A stretch of 9,354 nt of DNA from Actinomycetota bacterium (GCA_023488925.1 JAMDDA010000213.1:1-9354); one strand, 5' to 3'. Counted from the first letter of the stretch, positions 1 to 7,063 are shown. Program-made: numbers and translations. The notes: a model not told the origin generated them from the letters alone.

Positions 1-80
1 TCGCGACCGCGTTTCCGGACCAGCGCATGGAAATCTTAGATATTTTGGAGGATGGGGACCGCGTGGCCTCCCGCCAGGTG
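1..80 (-). other. Sequence downstream of oppF, possibly the first codons of another gene
   Basis: No clear terminator follows the oppF stop in these 80 bases. On the coding strand an ATG at 28-26 opens a frame that stays open to the window edge (MRWSGNAVA, 9 codons). No good ribosome-binding site precedes it, and the fragment is too short to assign. It may be the next gene or chance. Confidence 0.2.
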
Positions 81-1139
81 TTAACGTGCACCCACCAAGG
101 GACCTTCATGGGGGTGCCGGCCACCGCCTTTGCCTTCGACCGCGAGCGTCCCGGCGACGGGATCGAAGTCGCCCACCCGAAGGGCGCAGATCTCCTTGGC
201 CCGGAAGCAACGCGGATGGAACACACAGCCCGACGGCGGGTTGACCGGGCTCGGCACGTCGCCCTCGATCACCCGGCGTGCGCGGCTCCTCTCCACCGAG
301 GGATCGGGGATGGGAATGGCCGAGAGCAGCATGAACGTATAGGGGTGCGCAGGGTTGTCGTAGAGCTCCGCGCTGGGCGCACTCTCCATGATCTTACCCA
401 GATACATCACCGCCACCCGGTCGGAGATGTGTTTCACCACCGACAGGTTGTGCGCGATGAAGAGGTAGGTGAGCCCCAGCTCCTGCTGCAACTGCTCCAA
501 CAGGTTGAGGATCTGTGCCTGGATGGAGACGTCCAGGGCCGATACCGGCTCGTCGCAGATGATCAGCTTGGGGTTGAGTGCGAGCGCCCGCGCCAGGCCG
601 ATGCGCTGCCGCTGCCCTCCGGAAAACTCGTGGGGATAGCGGTTGGTGAACTGAGGGTTCAGCCCGACGACGTCCAAGAGTTCCCGGACCCGCTCCTTGC
701 GCTCCGCCCGCGTACCGATGTGGTGGATCACCAACGGCTCGGCCACGATGGTGCCCACGGTCATGCGCGGGTTGAGCGAGGCGTAAGGATCCTGAAATAC
801 GATCTGCATGTCCCGCCGCATGGCCTGCAGCTCCCGACCCCGCAAGGTGGTAAGTTCCTTGCCTTCGAAAAGGATACTGCCCGACGTGGGGCGGTAGAGC
901 TGCAGGATACAGCGGCCCGTGGTGGTCTTGCCGCAGCCGGACTCGCCGACCAGACCCAGGGTCTCCCCTTCGTCCAAGTCGAAGCTGACGCCCTCCACCG
1001 CGTGCACCATGCCCACGGTGCGCTGCAGGATGACGCCCGAGGTGATGGGGAAGCGTTTCACCAGGTCGCGCACCCGCAGCAGCGGTCCGGCATACGACGC
1101 CACCGCCGGCTGGTTGAGCTCTTCGAGTACCGTGCTCAT
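81..1139 (-). CDS. oppF: Oligopeptide ABC transporter ATP-binding protein OppF
   Basis: A 352-aa cytoplasmic ATPase, slightly longer than usual owing to its N- and C-terminal tails, and the second motor subunit. ATG 1139 overlaps the oppD stop as ATGA. Core motifs are Walker A GESGCGKT (about residues 65-72), Q-loop [16 protein letters not shown], signature [17 protein letters not shown], Walker [17 protein letters not shown] and H-loop FIAHNLSVV. The N-terminal segment [20 protein letters not shown] is the OppF/DppF-specific insertion that separates it from OppD. The C-terminal domain keeps [12 protein letters not shown] and three cysteines (C305, C311, C318 in GCVFHPRC and EIC). After that it diverges into a Gly/His-rich tail and lacks the fourth cysteine and the GHxVACH ending common in the family. 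It is the last clear gene of the operon. Confidence 0.95.
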   Translation of the reverse strand: MSTVLEELNQPAVASYAGPLLRVRDLVKRFPITSGVILQRTVGMVHAVEGVSFDLDEGETLGLVGESGCGKTTTGRCILQLYRPTSGSILFEGKELTTLRGRELQAMRRDMQIVFQDPYASLNPRMTVGTIVAEPLVIHHIGTRAERKERVRELLDVVGLNPQFTNRYPHEFSGGQRQRIGLARALALNPKLIICDEPVSALDVSIQAQILNLLEQLQQELGLTYLFIAHNLSVVKHISDRVAVMYLGKIMESAPSAELYDNPAHPYTFMLLSAIPIPDPSVERSRARRVIEGDVPSPVNPPSGCVFHPRCFRAKEICALRVGDFDPVAGTLAVEGKGGGRHPHEGPLVGAR

Positions 1140-2128
1140 GCATCCTCCCGCGAATCACGAACATGCCAGCAGGCCACCAGGTGCTCGGGGCCGCCGTCGT
1201 AGGGCTCGAGAGAAGGCTCGGTAGTCCAGCACTCCTCGGTGACGTAGCGGCAGCGCGGGTGGAACCGGCAGGCGGGCGGTGGCTCCACCAGGTCGGGAGG
1301 CAGGCCGGGGATGTTGGCCAGCCGCTTGCGCCCCGCTTCGTCCAGCCGGGGGATGGAGGCGAGCAACGCTTCGGTGTAAGGGTGTTGCGGGTTGGCGAAC
1401 AGCTCCGCGGTCGGGGCCTGCTCCACGATCTTACCGGCGTACATCACGGTGATGTCCTCGCTCAGACCGGCGACGACCCCCAAGTCGTGGGTAATCAGGA
1501 GAATCGACATGCCGAAGCGCTCTTGGAGCCGTTGCAGCAGGTCGATGATCTGCGCCTGGATGGTGACATCCAGGGCCGTCGTGGGTTCGTCGGCGATCAG
1601 CAGTTTGGGTTCACAGGCCAGGGCCGTGGCGATCATGACGCGCTGGCGCATGCCGCCGCTGAACTGGTGCGGATAGTCGCGCAGACGGCTACGGGGTTCG
1701 GGTAGGCCCACGGCTTCGAGCAGTTCCACCGCCCGGGCCTCGGCCTCTTTCTTCCCCATACCCAGGTGCAGACGCATCCCCTCGGTCAGCTGCGTGCCGA
1801 TGCGTAGCACCGGATTCAACGAGGTCATGGGGTCTTGAAAGATCATGGAGATATCGTTGCCCCGGATCTTTCGCATCTCCTTCTCCGGTAGAGAGACCAG
1901 GTCACGCCCCTCGAAGAGAATCTGGCCCGCGACGATGCGTCCGGGGGGATTGGGGATCAGGCGCATGATCGACAAGGCGTGCACGCTCTTGCCACAGCCG
2001 CTCTCCCCCACTACCCCCAAGGTCCGACCGATATCGAGTGAGTAGCTGATCCCGTCCACGGCGTGGACCACGCCCTCGCGCGTGAAGAACTGCGTCTTGA
2101 GGTCACGCACCTCCAGCAGTGGAGTCAC
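1136..2128 (-). CDS. oppD: Oligopeptide ABC transporter ATP-binding protein OppD
   Basis: A 330-aa cytoplasmic ATPase that powers the importer together with OppF. The start is GTG at 2128, overlapping the oppC stop by 4 nt (GTGA). It gives the standard N-terminus [13 protein letters not shown], and the longer upstream frame is only the shadow of oppC. Walker A is GESGCGKS (residues 41-48). The Q-loop is [12 protein letters not shown], the signature [11 protein letters not shown], Walker [13 protein letters not shown] and the H-loop [10 protein letters not shown]. The C-terminal oligopeptide domain has [15 protein letters not shown] and four cysteines (C287, C293, C300, C320) in the spaced pattern CRFHPRC ... 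EEC ... VAC. From memory, this pattern binds an iron-sulfur cluster in a mycobacterial OppABCD. The stop overlaps oppF as ATGA. Confidence 0.97.
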   Translation of the reverse strand: MTPLLEVRDLKTQFFTREGVVHAVDGISYSLDIGRTLGVVGESGCGKSVHALSIMRLIPNPPGRIVAGQILFEGRDLVSLPEKEMRKIRGNDISMIFQDPMTSLNPVLRIGTQLTEGMRLHLGMGKKEAEARAVELLEAVGLPEPRSRLRDYPHQFSGGMRQRVMIATALACEPKLLIADEPTTALDVTIQAQIIDLLQRLQERFGMSILLITHDLGVVAGLSEDITVMYAGKIVEQAPTAELFANPQHPYTEALLASIPRLDEAGRKRLANIPGLPPDLVEPPPACRFHPRCRYVTEECWTTEPSLEPYDGGPEHLVACWHVRDSREDA

Positions 2129-3078
2129 TCCGTCTCCTTCGTCCGGGGATCGATGGCATCGCGGAAGCCGTCGCCCACGAAGTTGAAGCACAGCACCGTG
2201 ACCGCGATGAAGATCCCGGGGAGGATGATCAGCCACGGGTGGGAACGGAGCGCTTTCCAGCCTTCCTCCGCCAGGGTGCCCCACGACGCGTCGGGAGCCG
2301 AGATGCCCAAGCCCAGAAACGACAGCGTGGCCTCGCCCAGGATCATCGCCGGAACCTCGAGAAACATGGCCACCACGATAATGCCGAGGGTGTTCGGAAG
2401 CAGGTGGCGGAAGACGATCCGGCGGCGCGGCGCCCCCAGGGCCCGCGCCGCCTCCACATACTCGTTCTGCTTCAGCGAAAGGATCTGCCCGCGCACCAGC
2501 CGTGACGGGGTCAGCCACGAGACGATGGCCAACGCCAGGAGCATGGGCACCACCCCGCTCCCCAGGATCACCAGCAGCACGATGGCAAAGGGTAGGTAGG
2601 GCAGGCCGTAGAGGATGTCTACGAACCGCATCATGGTGTCGTCCACGATTCCGCCTATGAAGCCGGCGATGGAGCCGTACAGCACCCCGATGACGAGCAC
2701 CACCCCGGTGGCGGCGAAAGCCACCAGCAACGAGACCCGCCCCCCCATGGCCACCCGCACGAACAGATCCCGGCCGAAGAGATCCGTGCCGAACCAGTGC
2801 ACGGAATTGGGCAGCTGGTGGGCAATGGAGAAATCCTGCGCCGAGTAGGAGAAAGGCCTGATCCACGGCCCGATGGTGGAGTAGATCAGCATGAGCACGA
2901 GCACGGTCAGGCCGAGCATGGCCGCCCGGTTGCGGGCGAACCGGCGGACGACGTCGCCCCACAGGGTGGTCTGCTTGATCGAGAGGGGCCCGCCCGCGTC
3001 TCGGTCGAGCTCTGCGGGCCGGGGGTGGGTCTCCGCCTCGATTCGAGGCTGCGGGTCGGGCTGCGGATGGGAAGACAT
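2125..3078 (-). CDS. oppC: Oligopeptide ABC transporter permease OppC
   Basis: A 317-aa inner-membrane permease, partner of OppB. A polar Pro-rich cytoplasmic N-terminus of about 35 residues (MSSHPQPDPQPRIEAE) precedes TLWGDVVRRFARNRAAMLGL, the OppC N-terminal domain, and the first membrane helix. The hallmark HWFGTDLFGRDLFVRV is intact. The EAA loop reads EYVEAARALGAP, then IVFRHLLPNT, and is preceded by LTPSRLVRGQ. The distal helices include ATLSFLGLGISAPDASWG and FNFVGDGFRDAIDPR, diagnostic of the family. I chose ATG 3078, with AGGGGG upstream at the oppB stop, rather than the ATG-like start 20 codons earlier that would run into the oppB coding end. The stop overlaps the oppD start as GTGA, implying translational coupling. 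Confidence 0.95.
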   Translation of the reverse strand: MSSHPQPDPQPRIEAETHPRPAELDRDAGGPLSIKQTTLWGDVVRRFARNRAAMLGLTVLVLMLIYSTIGPWIRPFSYSAQDFSIAHQLPNSVHWFGTDLFGRDLFVRVAMGGRVSLLVAFAATGVVLVIGVLYGSIAGFIGGIVDDTMMRFVDILYGLPYLPFAIVLLVILGSGVVPMLLALAIVSWLTPSRLVRGQILSLKQNEYVEAARALGAPRRRIVFRHLLPNTLGIIVVAMFLEVPAMILGEATLSFLGLGISAPDASWGTLAEEGWKALRSHPWLIILPGIFIAVTVLCFNFVGDGFRDAIDPRTKETE

Positions 3079-3088
3079 CTCCGGCCCC

Positions 3089-4006
3089 CTACTCGTACCG
3101 GATCCTGGGGTCCAGGATCCCGTAGATGATGTCCACAACCAGGTTGGCCAGGATGATGACCGACGAGAGGAGCACAGCCAACCCCATCACCACCGAGTAG
3201 TCCCGGTTGGAGACGCTGAAGATGTACGACCGCCCCAGCCCCGGGATGGAGAAGATGAACTCCGTCAGGAACGAGCCGGTGATGACGAAGCCCAAGAGAG
3301 GACCGGCCTGCGTCACCACCGGGATGAGCGAGTTACGCAGGACGTGGCGCAGAACCACGGTCCGATAGGGGAGTCCCTTGGCTTGGGCGGTGCGGACGAA
3401 GTCCTGCTGCAGCGTCTCCAGCATGCTCCCCCGGGTGAGTCGGGCGAAGTAGGCCGAAAGCGCCGTGCCCAGCGTCACCGTGGGGAGCACCCAGTATTCG
3501 GGCCCCTCCCACCGGGAGGTGGGAAACCACTTGAGCTTCAAGGCGAACACCAGGATGAGCACGGGACCCACGATGAAAACCGGGATCGCCCAGCCGATGG
3601 TGGCGTAGAAGATGGCGCCGTAGTCTATCCAGGTATTGTGCTTCAGAGCCGCCACGATCCCAGCCGGAACGCCGATTAGAACGGCCAAGCCGAACGCCAT
3701 GCCCCCCAGGTGTATGGACACCGGGAACTGCGTCCCGATGATGTCCAATACCGTGCGCCCTTTCTGGGTCATCGACACACCGAGATCCCCCTGCAGGGCA
3801 TGCCAGACATACCGGAAGTACTGTTCATACCAAGGCTTGTCGAGCCCGTACTTGGCGTTCATGTTCGCCAGGATCTCCGCGGGGACGCTCTTCTCTCCGG
3901 TGAAGGGCCCCCCCGGAATGGCCTTCATCAAGAGAAACGTCAAGAAAATGACGAGCAGCAGAACAGGGATACTCCACAGGATCCGTCGGAGCACGAACTT
4001 GAACAC
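3089..4006 (-). CDS. oppB: Oligopeptide ABC transporter permease OppB
   Basis: A 305-aa inner-membrane permease, matching the usual OppB/DppB length of about 306. It forms one half of the translocation pore with OppC. The N-terminus FKFVLRRILWSIPVLLLVIFLTFLLM is the family's first membrane helix with its typical Arg-Arg lead. PGGPF, the long periplasmic loop with YGLDKPWYEQYFRYV, and GDLGVS follow. The EAA loop that contacts the ATPase is clear: FVRTAQAKGL followed by VVLRHVLRNSLIP. The C-terminal part has FSIPGLGR, NRDYSVVMGL and DPRIRYE, all family-typical, with about six membrane helices in total. The GTG start at 4006 is chosen for its SD and the correct N-terminus. oppC follows after only 10 nt; a 211-bp gap with a hairpin separates it from oppA. 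Confidence 0.95.
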   Translation of the reverse strand: MFKFVLRRILWSIPVLLLVIFLTFLLMKAIPGGPFTGEKSVPAEILANMNAKYGLDKPWYEQYFRYVWHALQGDLGVSMTQKGRTVLDIIGTQFPVSIHLGGMAFGLAVLIGVPAGIVAALKHNTWIDYGAIFYATIGWAIPVFIVGPVLILVFALKLKWFPTSRWEGPEYWVLPTVTLGTALSAYFARLTRGSMLETLQQDFVRTAQAKGLPYRTVVLRHVLRNSLIPVVTQAGPLLGFVITGSFLTEFIFSIPGLGRSYIFSVSNRDYSVVMGLAVLLSSVIILANLVVDIIYGILDPRIRYE

Positions 4007-4016
4007 GGCTGAGCCA

Positions 4017-4022
4017 CTCCTT
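4017..4022 (-). promoter_or_regulatory. Ribosome-binding site of oppB (fixes a GTG start)
   Basis: AAGGAG on the coding strand lies 10 nt before GTG at 4006. It supports this start over the upstream in-frame ATG at 4066, whose extra 20 residues are Arg/Pro-rich and unlike the OppB N-terminus. Confidence 0.75.
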
Positions 4023-4123
4023 GGTGTCGGTCTCGGTCGGCGGCCCCACTCGGGGCGCACAGCCACGGATACGACGAAATGAATACTGAATAAGTATCAC
4101 ACGCCGGCATGGCGAAAAACAGG

Positions 4124-4154
4124 ATACCTGGGAACGAGAATACCTGGGAACGAG
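4124..4154. repeat. Two-copy direct repeat, 16-bp period
   Basis: The 15-mer atacctgggaacgag occurs at 4124-4138 and again at 4140-4154, separated by one base. It lies immediately downstream, in coding-strand sense, of the oppA/oppB hairpin. It could be a binding site for a regulator with tandem half-sites or simply a local duplication; no known operator is recognised. Confidence 0.9.
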
Positions 4155-4157
4155 CAA

Positions 4158-4186
4158 GGGTGGCGCCGGCCGAGCCGGCGCCACCC
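4158..4186 (-). terminator. Strong hairpin between oppA and oppB (attenuator or 3'-end stabiliser)
   Basis: A perfect 13-bp GC-rich stem (arms 4174-4186 and 4158-4170) closes a 3-nt TCG loop, starting 31 nt after the oppA stop. On the coding strand it is followed by TTGCTCGTT, a poor U-tract. It may partly terminate transcription or protect the oppA message, giving more binding protein than permease, a common arrangement in such operons. It could also act only in RNA processing. Confidence 0.55.
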
Positions 4187-4217
4187 CCATGGTCCCTCAG
4201 CCGCTGACGGCAACCAT

Positions 4218-5893
4218 CTAGTGCTTCAGGATCTTCACCGTCCACAGGTTGGTGAGCTCACCCAGCGGGTTGGGCTCGTAGCCCTGGACGTAGTCGGCCA
4301 CGAGTTCGGGGTTGGTGTACCAGTAGATGGGCGCCACCGGCATCTCGTCCACGCTCAGGATCTTCTCCATGTTGGCGTAGATTCCGTAGCGGTCGGCGTC
4401 GCTCGCCGCGTTCAGGGCGTCGTTCAGACCCTTGTCGAAGTCCGCGTTGCTCCAACGCGTGTAGTTGTTGCCGCCCCCGCCCCGCAACACGTCGAGGAAG
4501 TTGAAGGCGTCGCCGAAGTCGGCCACCCAACCCATGCGGTAGACCATGACGTCCTCGTTGTTCTGCACGAAGTCGAGGTACTGCTTCCACTCCATGTTCT
4601 TCAGGGTGGCGTTGACCCCGATCGCCTTCCACTGTTCTTGGATGGCCGTCGCGATGGCCTGGTGCCCTTCACTCGTGTTGTAGTAGATCACGATCTCGGG
4701 CAAGCCCTTGCCGTCCGGATAGCCCGCGTCGGCGAGCAGCTTCTTCGCCGCTTCCACGTCGGCCGTCGGTTTGATCAGCGTGGCCTGGGCGTTGATGGTG
4801 TCGAAGCCGGGCATGCCTTCGGGTACGAAGCCGGTCGCCGGCACCTGCCCGGCCTTGGTCACATTGTCCACGATGGACTGCCGGTCGATGGCCAGCGCCA
4901 GGGCTTTGCGCACCTCGGGCTTGTCCAGCGGGGCATGCTTGGTGTTGAAGCCGTAGTAGTAGATACCCAGGAGCGGGAAGAGCTTGTACTGCGGCAACTG
5001 CTTCAGGCGGTCCATGTCGGCTACCGGAAGCTCTTCCTGGACGTCGATTTCGCCGTTCTCGAACGCGGCGACCCCGGTGGTGGCCTCCTGGATCATGACC
5101 ATCTTGATGTTCTCGAGCACCACACTGGAAGCCTCACGCCAATCGGGCCATTTCTTCAGCATGATGTCGGAGTCGTGGTTCCAGGTCGCGAGGGTGTAAG
5201 GGCCTTGGTCACGATGTTGCCCGGCTCGGTCCACTTGTCGCCGAACTGATCGACCACCTTCTTGGGGATGGGGAAGAAGGCCTGGTGGCTCATCATGGGC
5301 ACGAACCACGGAGTAGGGGCCTTGAGCGTCACGACCAGCTTGTTCGGGTCGGTGGCGTCGATGGCCACGTCCTCGGCCTTGCCCTTGCCCGAGTTGAACT
5401 CCTCGGCACCTTTGATGAAGTACAGCTGATAGGCGTAGTCGGCCGCGGTGGCCGGATCGAGGATGCGGAGCCAGGAGTCCTTGAAGTCCTGCGAGGTGAC
5501 CGGGTCACCGTTCGTCCACTTGTCGGTGCCGCGCAGATAGAAGGTGTAGGTCAGGCCATCGTCGGAGACTTCCCACTTCTCGGCGGCGCCGGGGAAGGGG
5601 TTGCCCTGGTAGTCGATATGGACCAGACCTTCGAAGATGTTGTTGATCACCTTGACCGAGGTGGTGTCGGAAGCGAGATTGGGGTCAAGGCTCGGGGGCT
5701 CGGTGTTGATGTTGATGACGAGGGTCTGATCCTCGGCGAGGTCCCCGGTCGCGGGGGCCGTCGTCTCGGTGGAGCCGCCACCGCCCGCGGTGGTCGTCGT
5801 CTCCCCGCCGCCGCACCCGGCGACGATTCCCAGGGTGCCAACGAGCGCGACGGCCAGCACCACTACCAGCCACGAACGCTTCCAGCTACTCAA
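4218..5893 (-). pseudogene. oppA: Oligopeptide ABC transporter substrate-binding lipoprotein, frameshifted
   Basis: The extracytoplasmic peptide receptor of the Opp importer (SBP family 5). It starts at TTG 5893 with a lipoprotein signal: basic MSSWKR, a hydrophobic stretch, and the lipobox ending VAGC with C27 as lipidation site. A low-complexity Gly/Thr tether follows. The mature domain shows LDPNLASDTTS, FEGLVHID, TFYLRGTDKWTNGDPVTSQDF, FNTKHAPLDKPEVRKALALAIDR and ATGFVPEGMPG, all typical of OppA. The reading frame breaks at 5203/5204. The upstream frame (5893 to a stop at 5156) ends after 245 residues, while homology continues in another frame (GPYTLATWN onward) to the TAG at 4218. Restoring one base in the GGGCC run gives K230-G-P-Y and an uninterrupted 558-aa protein of normal family length. 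The break is either a sequencing/assembly error or a recent inactivation; otherwise the gene looks intact. Confidence 0.93.
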
Positions 5894-5933
5894 CGTGTTT
5901 CCCTCCTTCTCTCGACTGCATCCGCACCTGCAC
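5886..5933 (-). CDS. Possible 15-codon leader ORF overlapping the oppA start (speculative)
   Basis: GTG at 5933 follows GGAGG (5940-5944) by 6 nt and opens a 15-codon frame (MQVRMQSREGGKHVE) that ends in TAG at 5886-5888. It overlaps the first codons of oppA by 8 nt in another frame. If translated it would couple ribosome arrival to the oppA TTG start. The peptide has no run of one amino acid that would suggest attenuation and no family resemblance I know. It may be a chance frame. Confidence 0.2.
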   Translation of the reverse strand: MQVRMQSREGGKHVE

Positions 5934-6001
5934 GCAAAGCCTCCGGTGGGATATCACCTCCTTGTGTCGCTCCCACAAACCCGGCCCAGGACCCCAGTGC
6001 C
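5894..6001 (-). promoter_or_regulatory. oppA leader with several Shine-Dalgarno-like sites
   Basis: The 108-nt gap between secG and oppA holds three strong anti-SD matches on the coding strand. AAGGAGGTGAT (5953-5963) is nearly the full complement of a 16S rRNA 3' tail but has no start codon at a usable distance. GGAGG (5940-5944) precedes a GTG at 5933 by 6 nt. AAGGAGGG (5901-5908) precedes the oppA TTG by 7 nt. No convincing -35/-10 pair or terminator is visible. Confidence 0.5.
5901..5908 (-). promoter_or_regulatory. Ribosome-binding site of oppA (fixes a TTG start)
   Basis: AAGGAGGG on the coding strand lies 7 nt before TTG at 5893. No in-frame ATG or GTG occurs upstream that would give a sensible signal peptide, and the lipoprotein signal sequence begins right after this TTG. 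The site therefore decides the start. Confidence 0.85.
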
Positions 6002-6223
6002 TCAGAGGGCGAACCCCAGGGTGATGGTGACCACGAAGAACAGGATGGCGAACACCACGGTCAGCCTATCCAGGTTCTTCTGAACTACGCTGGTGCCGCC
6101 GAAGCTCCCCATTCCGCCGCCGAAGGCGCTCGACAGGCCGGCGTCCTTGCCGGAATGGAGGAAGATCAGAACCAAGAGTCCCGCCCCGAGAACGGTATCC
6201 AAGACTGCGAGAACGTAGGCCAC
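6002..6223 (-). CDS. secG: Preprotein translocase subunit SecG
   Basis: A 73-aa membrane protein, the expected size for SecG, the accessory subunit of the SecYEG channel that exports unfolded proteins across the cytoplasmic membrane. Two hydrophobic helices are visible (about residues 3-22 and 54-72). They are joined by a Gly-rich loop, LSSAFGGGMGSFGGTS, and the conserved stretch leading into helix 2, NLDRLTVVFAILFF, which matches the family's pattern of L-x(2)-T-x(3)-A-x(2)-F. The start is GTG at 6223 with AGGAG 9 nt upstream; the AGGAG is preceded by an AT-rich leader. The gene sits downstream of a tpiA-gpmI block with a sigma/anti-sigma pair between, and 108 nt upstream of oppA. No clear terminator separates it from oppA, so read-through is possible. 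Confidence 0.93.
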   Translation of the reverse strand: MAYVLAVLDTVLGAGLLVLIFLHSGKDAGLSSAFGGGMGSFGGTSVVQKNLDRLTVVFAILFFVVTITLGFAL

Positions 6224-6420
6224 TGTGTATCGCTCCTCATGAAGTCGGAGTAGACGTCATAAACGAAATCAGCCTACCACGCCGCCCGGGTCGGCGCCCA
6301 GTGCCGCGCCGCGCCTGCGGGTCGCGTCCTCCGGCCGAACCCCTCCATGAGGTGAGACGAGCCCCAGAGCCTCGAAGTTAGGGGCACAGGCGGAACCCGC
6401 CCGTGTACGTCCACCGCCTT
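6224..6420 (-). other. 197-bp gap between the anti-sigma gene and secG
   Basis: No convincing gene is present. After the anti-sigma stop the coding strand contains a small GGCGG-GTT-CCGCC hairpin (6389-6401) without a T-tract, so it is not a convincing terminator. The rest is very GC-rich until an AT-richer patch at about 6245-6275 just before secG. A 7-codon ATG reading frame (ATG at 6260, stop near 6237) lacks a ribosome-binding site and is probably chance. I found no tRNA, SRP RNA or tmRNA signature. The likely content is the secG promoter and leader. Confidence 0.5.
6271..6299 (-). promoter_or_regulatory. Candidate promoter for secG (weak)
   Basis: On the coding strand an extended -10-like TGGTAGGCT (6279-6271) lies at the boundary between GC-rich and AT-richer sequence. 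A start a few bases downstream would give a leader of about 40 nt before the secG GTG. The -35 region at 17-nt spacing reads GGGCGC and does not match consensus, so the call rests on the -10 and the position alone. Confidence 0.25.
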
Positions 6421-7002
6421 CTAGAGACGTTCCGGCCGGTAATGCGCCTCGTCGTAGCGGGACATGGGCGTCACCCAGAACAGACGCTTCTCGTCGGCGG
6501 TCCCCGGCCGGATGACTCCGGCGTCCCACGCCACCGCCAGCGGGCGGCTCAGATACGGCACGTAGCTTGGATCGAGCGTACGCGCCGCCGTCACCCGCGG
6601 CAGCGGCAGCTCGGCCGGGGCTGCAACGCCCTCGCCCCCGACCCGCAGGCCGAGAGCGCTTCCCAGCAGGATCCCCGCAGCCAGCGAACCCGCCGCCACC
6701 CCCAGGAGCCGGCGCGATTTCCACCAACTCCGGTCTCGACCACCCGCCGCCCGGGCAAGAACGCGCCCCTCCACCGGTCTCCGCGCAAGGGGGGGAGGGG
6801 GAGACTGTCGTACGAGCAGGCCGGTGCGCAGAACGAAGTCCCGGAATTCGCGGCAGCAGGGACACGACCGCAGGTGCCGTTCGAGGGAGTACGCCTCGAG
6901 CTCATGGATCTCCCCATCGACCGCCGAGGAGGCGAGCTCGCGGAAGGCCCGGCAATCGCCGGCGGCGCGCGTCTTCCCGTATCGCGTGGTCTTCTTGCGC
7001 AT
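6421..7002 (-). CDS. Membrane-anchored zinc-finger anti-sigma factor
   Basis: A 193-aa single-pass membrane protein, likely the inhibitor of the sigma factor encoded just upstream. The cytoplasmic N-terminus carries a zinc-binding anti-sigma domain: C17 and then HLRSCPCC (H43, C47, C50), the HxxxCxxC motif of the zf-HC2/RsrA-like family, within a helical DGEIHELEAYSLERHL context. A Pro/Arg-rich linker follows. One hydrophobic helix at about residues 99-119 (LLGVAAGSLAAGILLGSALGL) should span the membrane with positive residues on its cytoplasmic side. About 70 extracytoplasmic residues follow with no domain I recognise. I prefer the ATG at 7002, which abuts a 22-bp tandem repeat supplying only a weak SD-like GGTGAG. 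An in-frame GTG at 7041 would add 13 residues encoded by the repeat. Pairing with the sigma gene is inferred from adjacency and the domain. Confidence 0.88.
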   Translation of the reverse strand: MRKKTTRYGKTRAAGDCRAFRELASSAVDGEIHELEAYSLERHLRSCPCCREFRDFVLRTGLLVRQSPPPPLARRPVEGRVLARAAGGRDRSWWKSRRLLGVAAGSLAAGILLGSALGLRVGGEGVAAPAELPLPRVTAARTLDPSYVPYLSRPLAVAWDAGVIRPGTADEKRLFWVTPMSRYDEAHYRPERL

Positions 7003-7063
7003 CACCGTCTTCTCACCACAAAGCCACCGTCTTCTCACCACAAAGCCACCGTCTTCTCACCAC
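7003..7063. repeat. 22-bp tandem repeat (2.8 copies) between sigma and anti-sigma genes
   Basis: Two perfect full copies (7003-7024 and 7025-7046) and one truncated 17-bp copy (7047-7063) of a unit beginning caccgtcttctcaccaca on the plus strand. On the coding strand each copy reads GTGGTGAGAAGACGGTG, with GCTTT between copies, and the last copy ends directly before the anti-sigma ATG. The array fills most of the 82-nt gap after the sigma stop. Each unit carries a GTGG and a GGTGA able to pair with the extended anti-SD, so the array may supply the ribosome-binding region. Because 22 is not a multiple of three, copy-number change would shift any upstream in-frame start. Confidence 0.95.

Noticed and set aside
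27..1202. Long plus-strand open frame of 391 codons opposite oppF
   Set aside because: It is antisense to a canonical ATPase gene with intact Walker motifs; its Arg/His/Gly-rich product has no domain and reflects GC-rich codon bias.
2129..2962. An apparent 608-aa OppD with a long N-terminal extension
   Set aside because: The extra 278 codons lie in a shifted frame inside oppC and give Arg/His-rich nonsense; GTG 2128 with GTGA overlap gives the normal OppD.
4221..5249. 342-codon plus-strand open frame opposite oppA
   Set aside because: Composition is Val/His/Gly-rich, typical of the reverse complement of a GC-rich gene, and oppA homology occupies the other strand.
5940..5963. Resemblance to a 16S rRNA 3' end on the plus strand (ATCACCTCCTT)
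   Set aside because: Only the anti-SD stretch matches; flanking 16S sequence is absent, so it is a strong SD read from the opposite strand and not an rRNA fragment.
6237..6260. 7-codon ATG frame in the secG leader ending in TGA ahead of the secG SD
   Set aside because: No ribosome-binding site precedes the ATG and the peptide is uninformative; chance is the simplest explanation.
6269..6865. 198-codon minus-strand frame overlapping the anti-sigma gene
   Set aside because: It is an out-of-frame shadow with Gly/Arg/Pro-rich composition, whereas the other frame has the zinc-binding motif and a membrane helix.
7003..7063. CRISPR-like array
   Set aside because: The copies are directly adjacent 22-bp units without unique spacers, and no cas genes are nearby; it is a simple tandem repeat.
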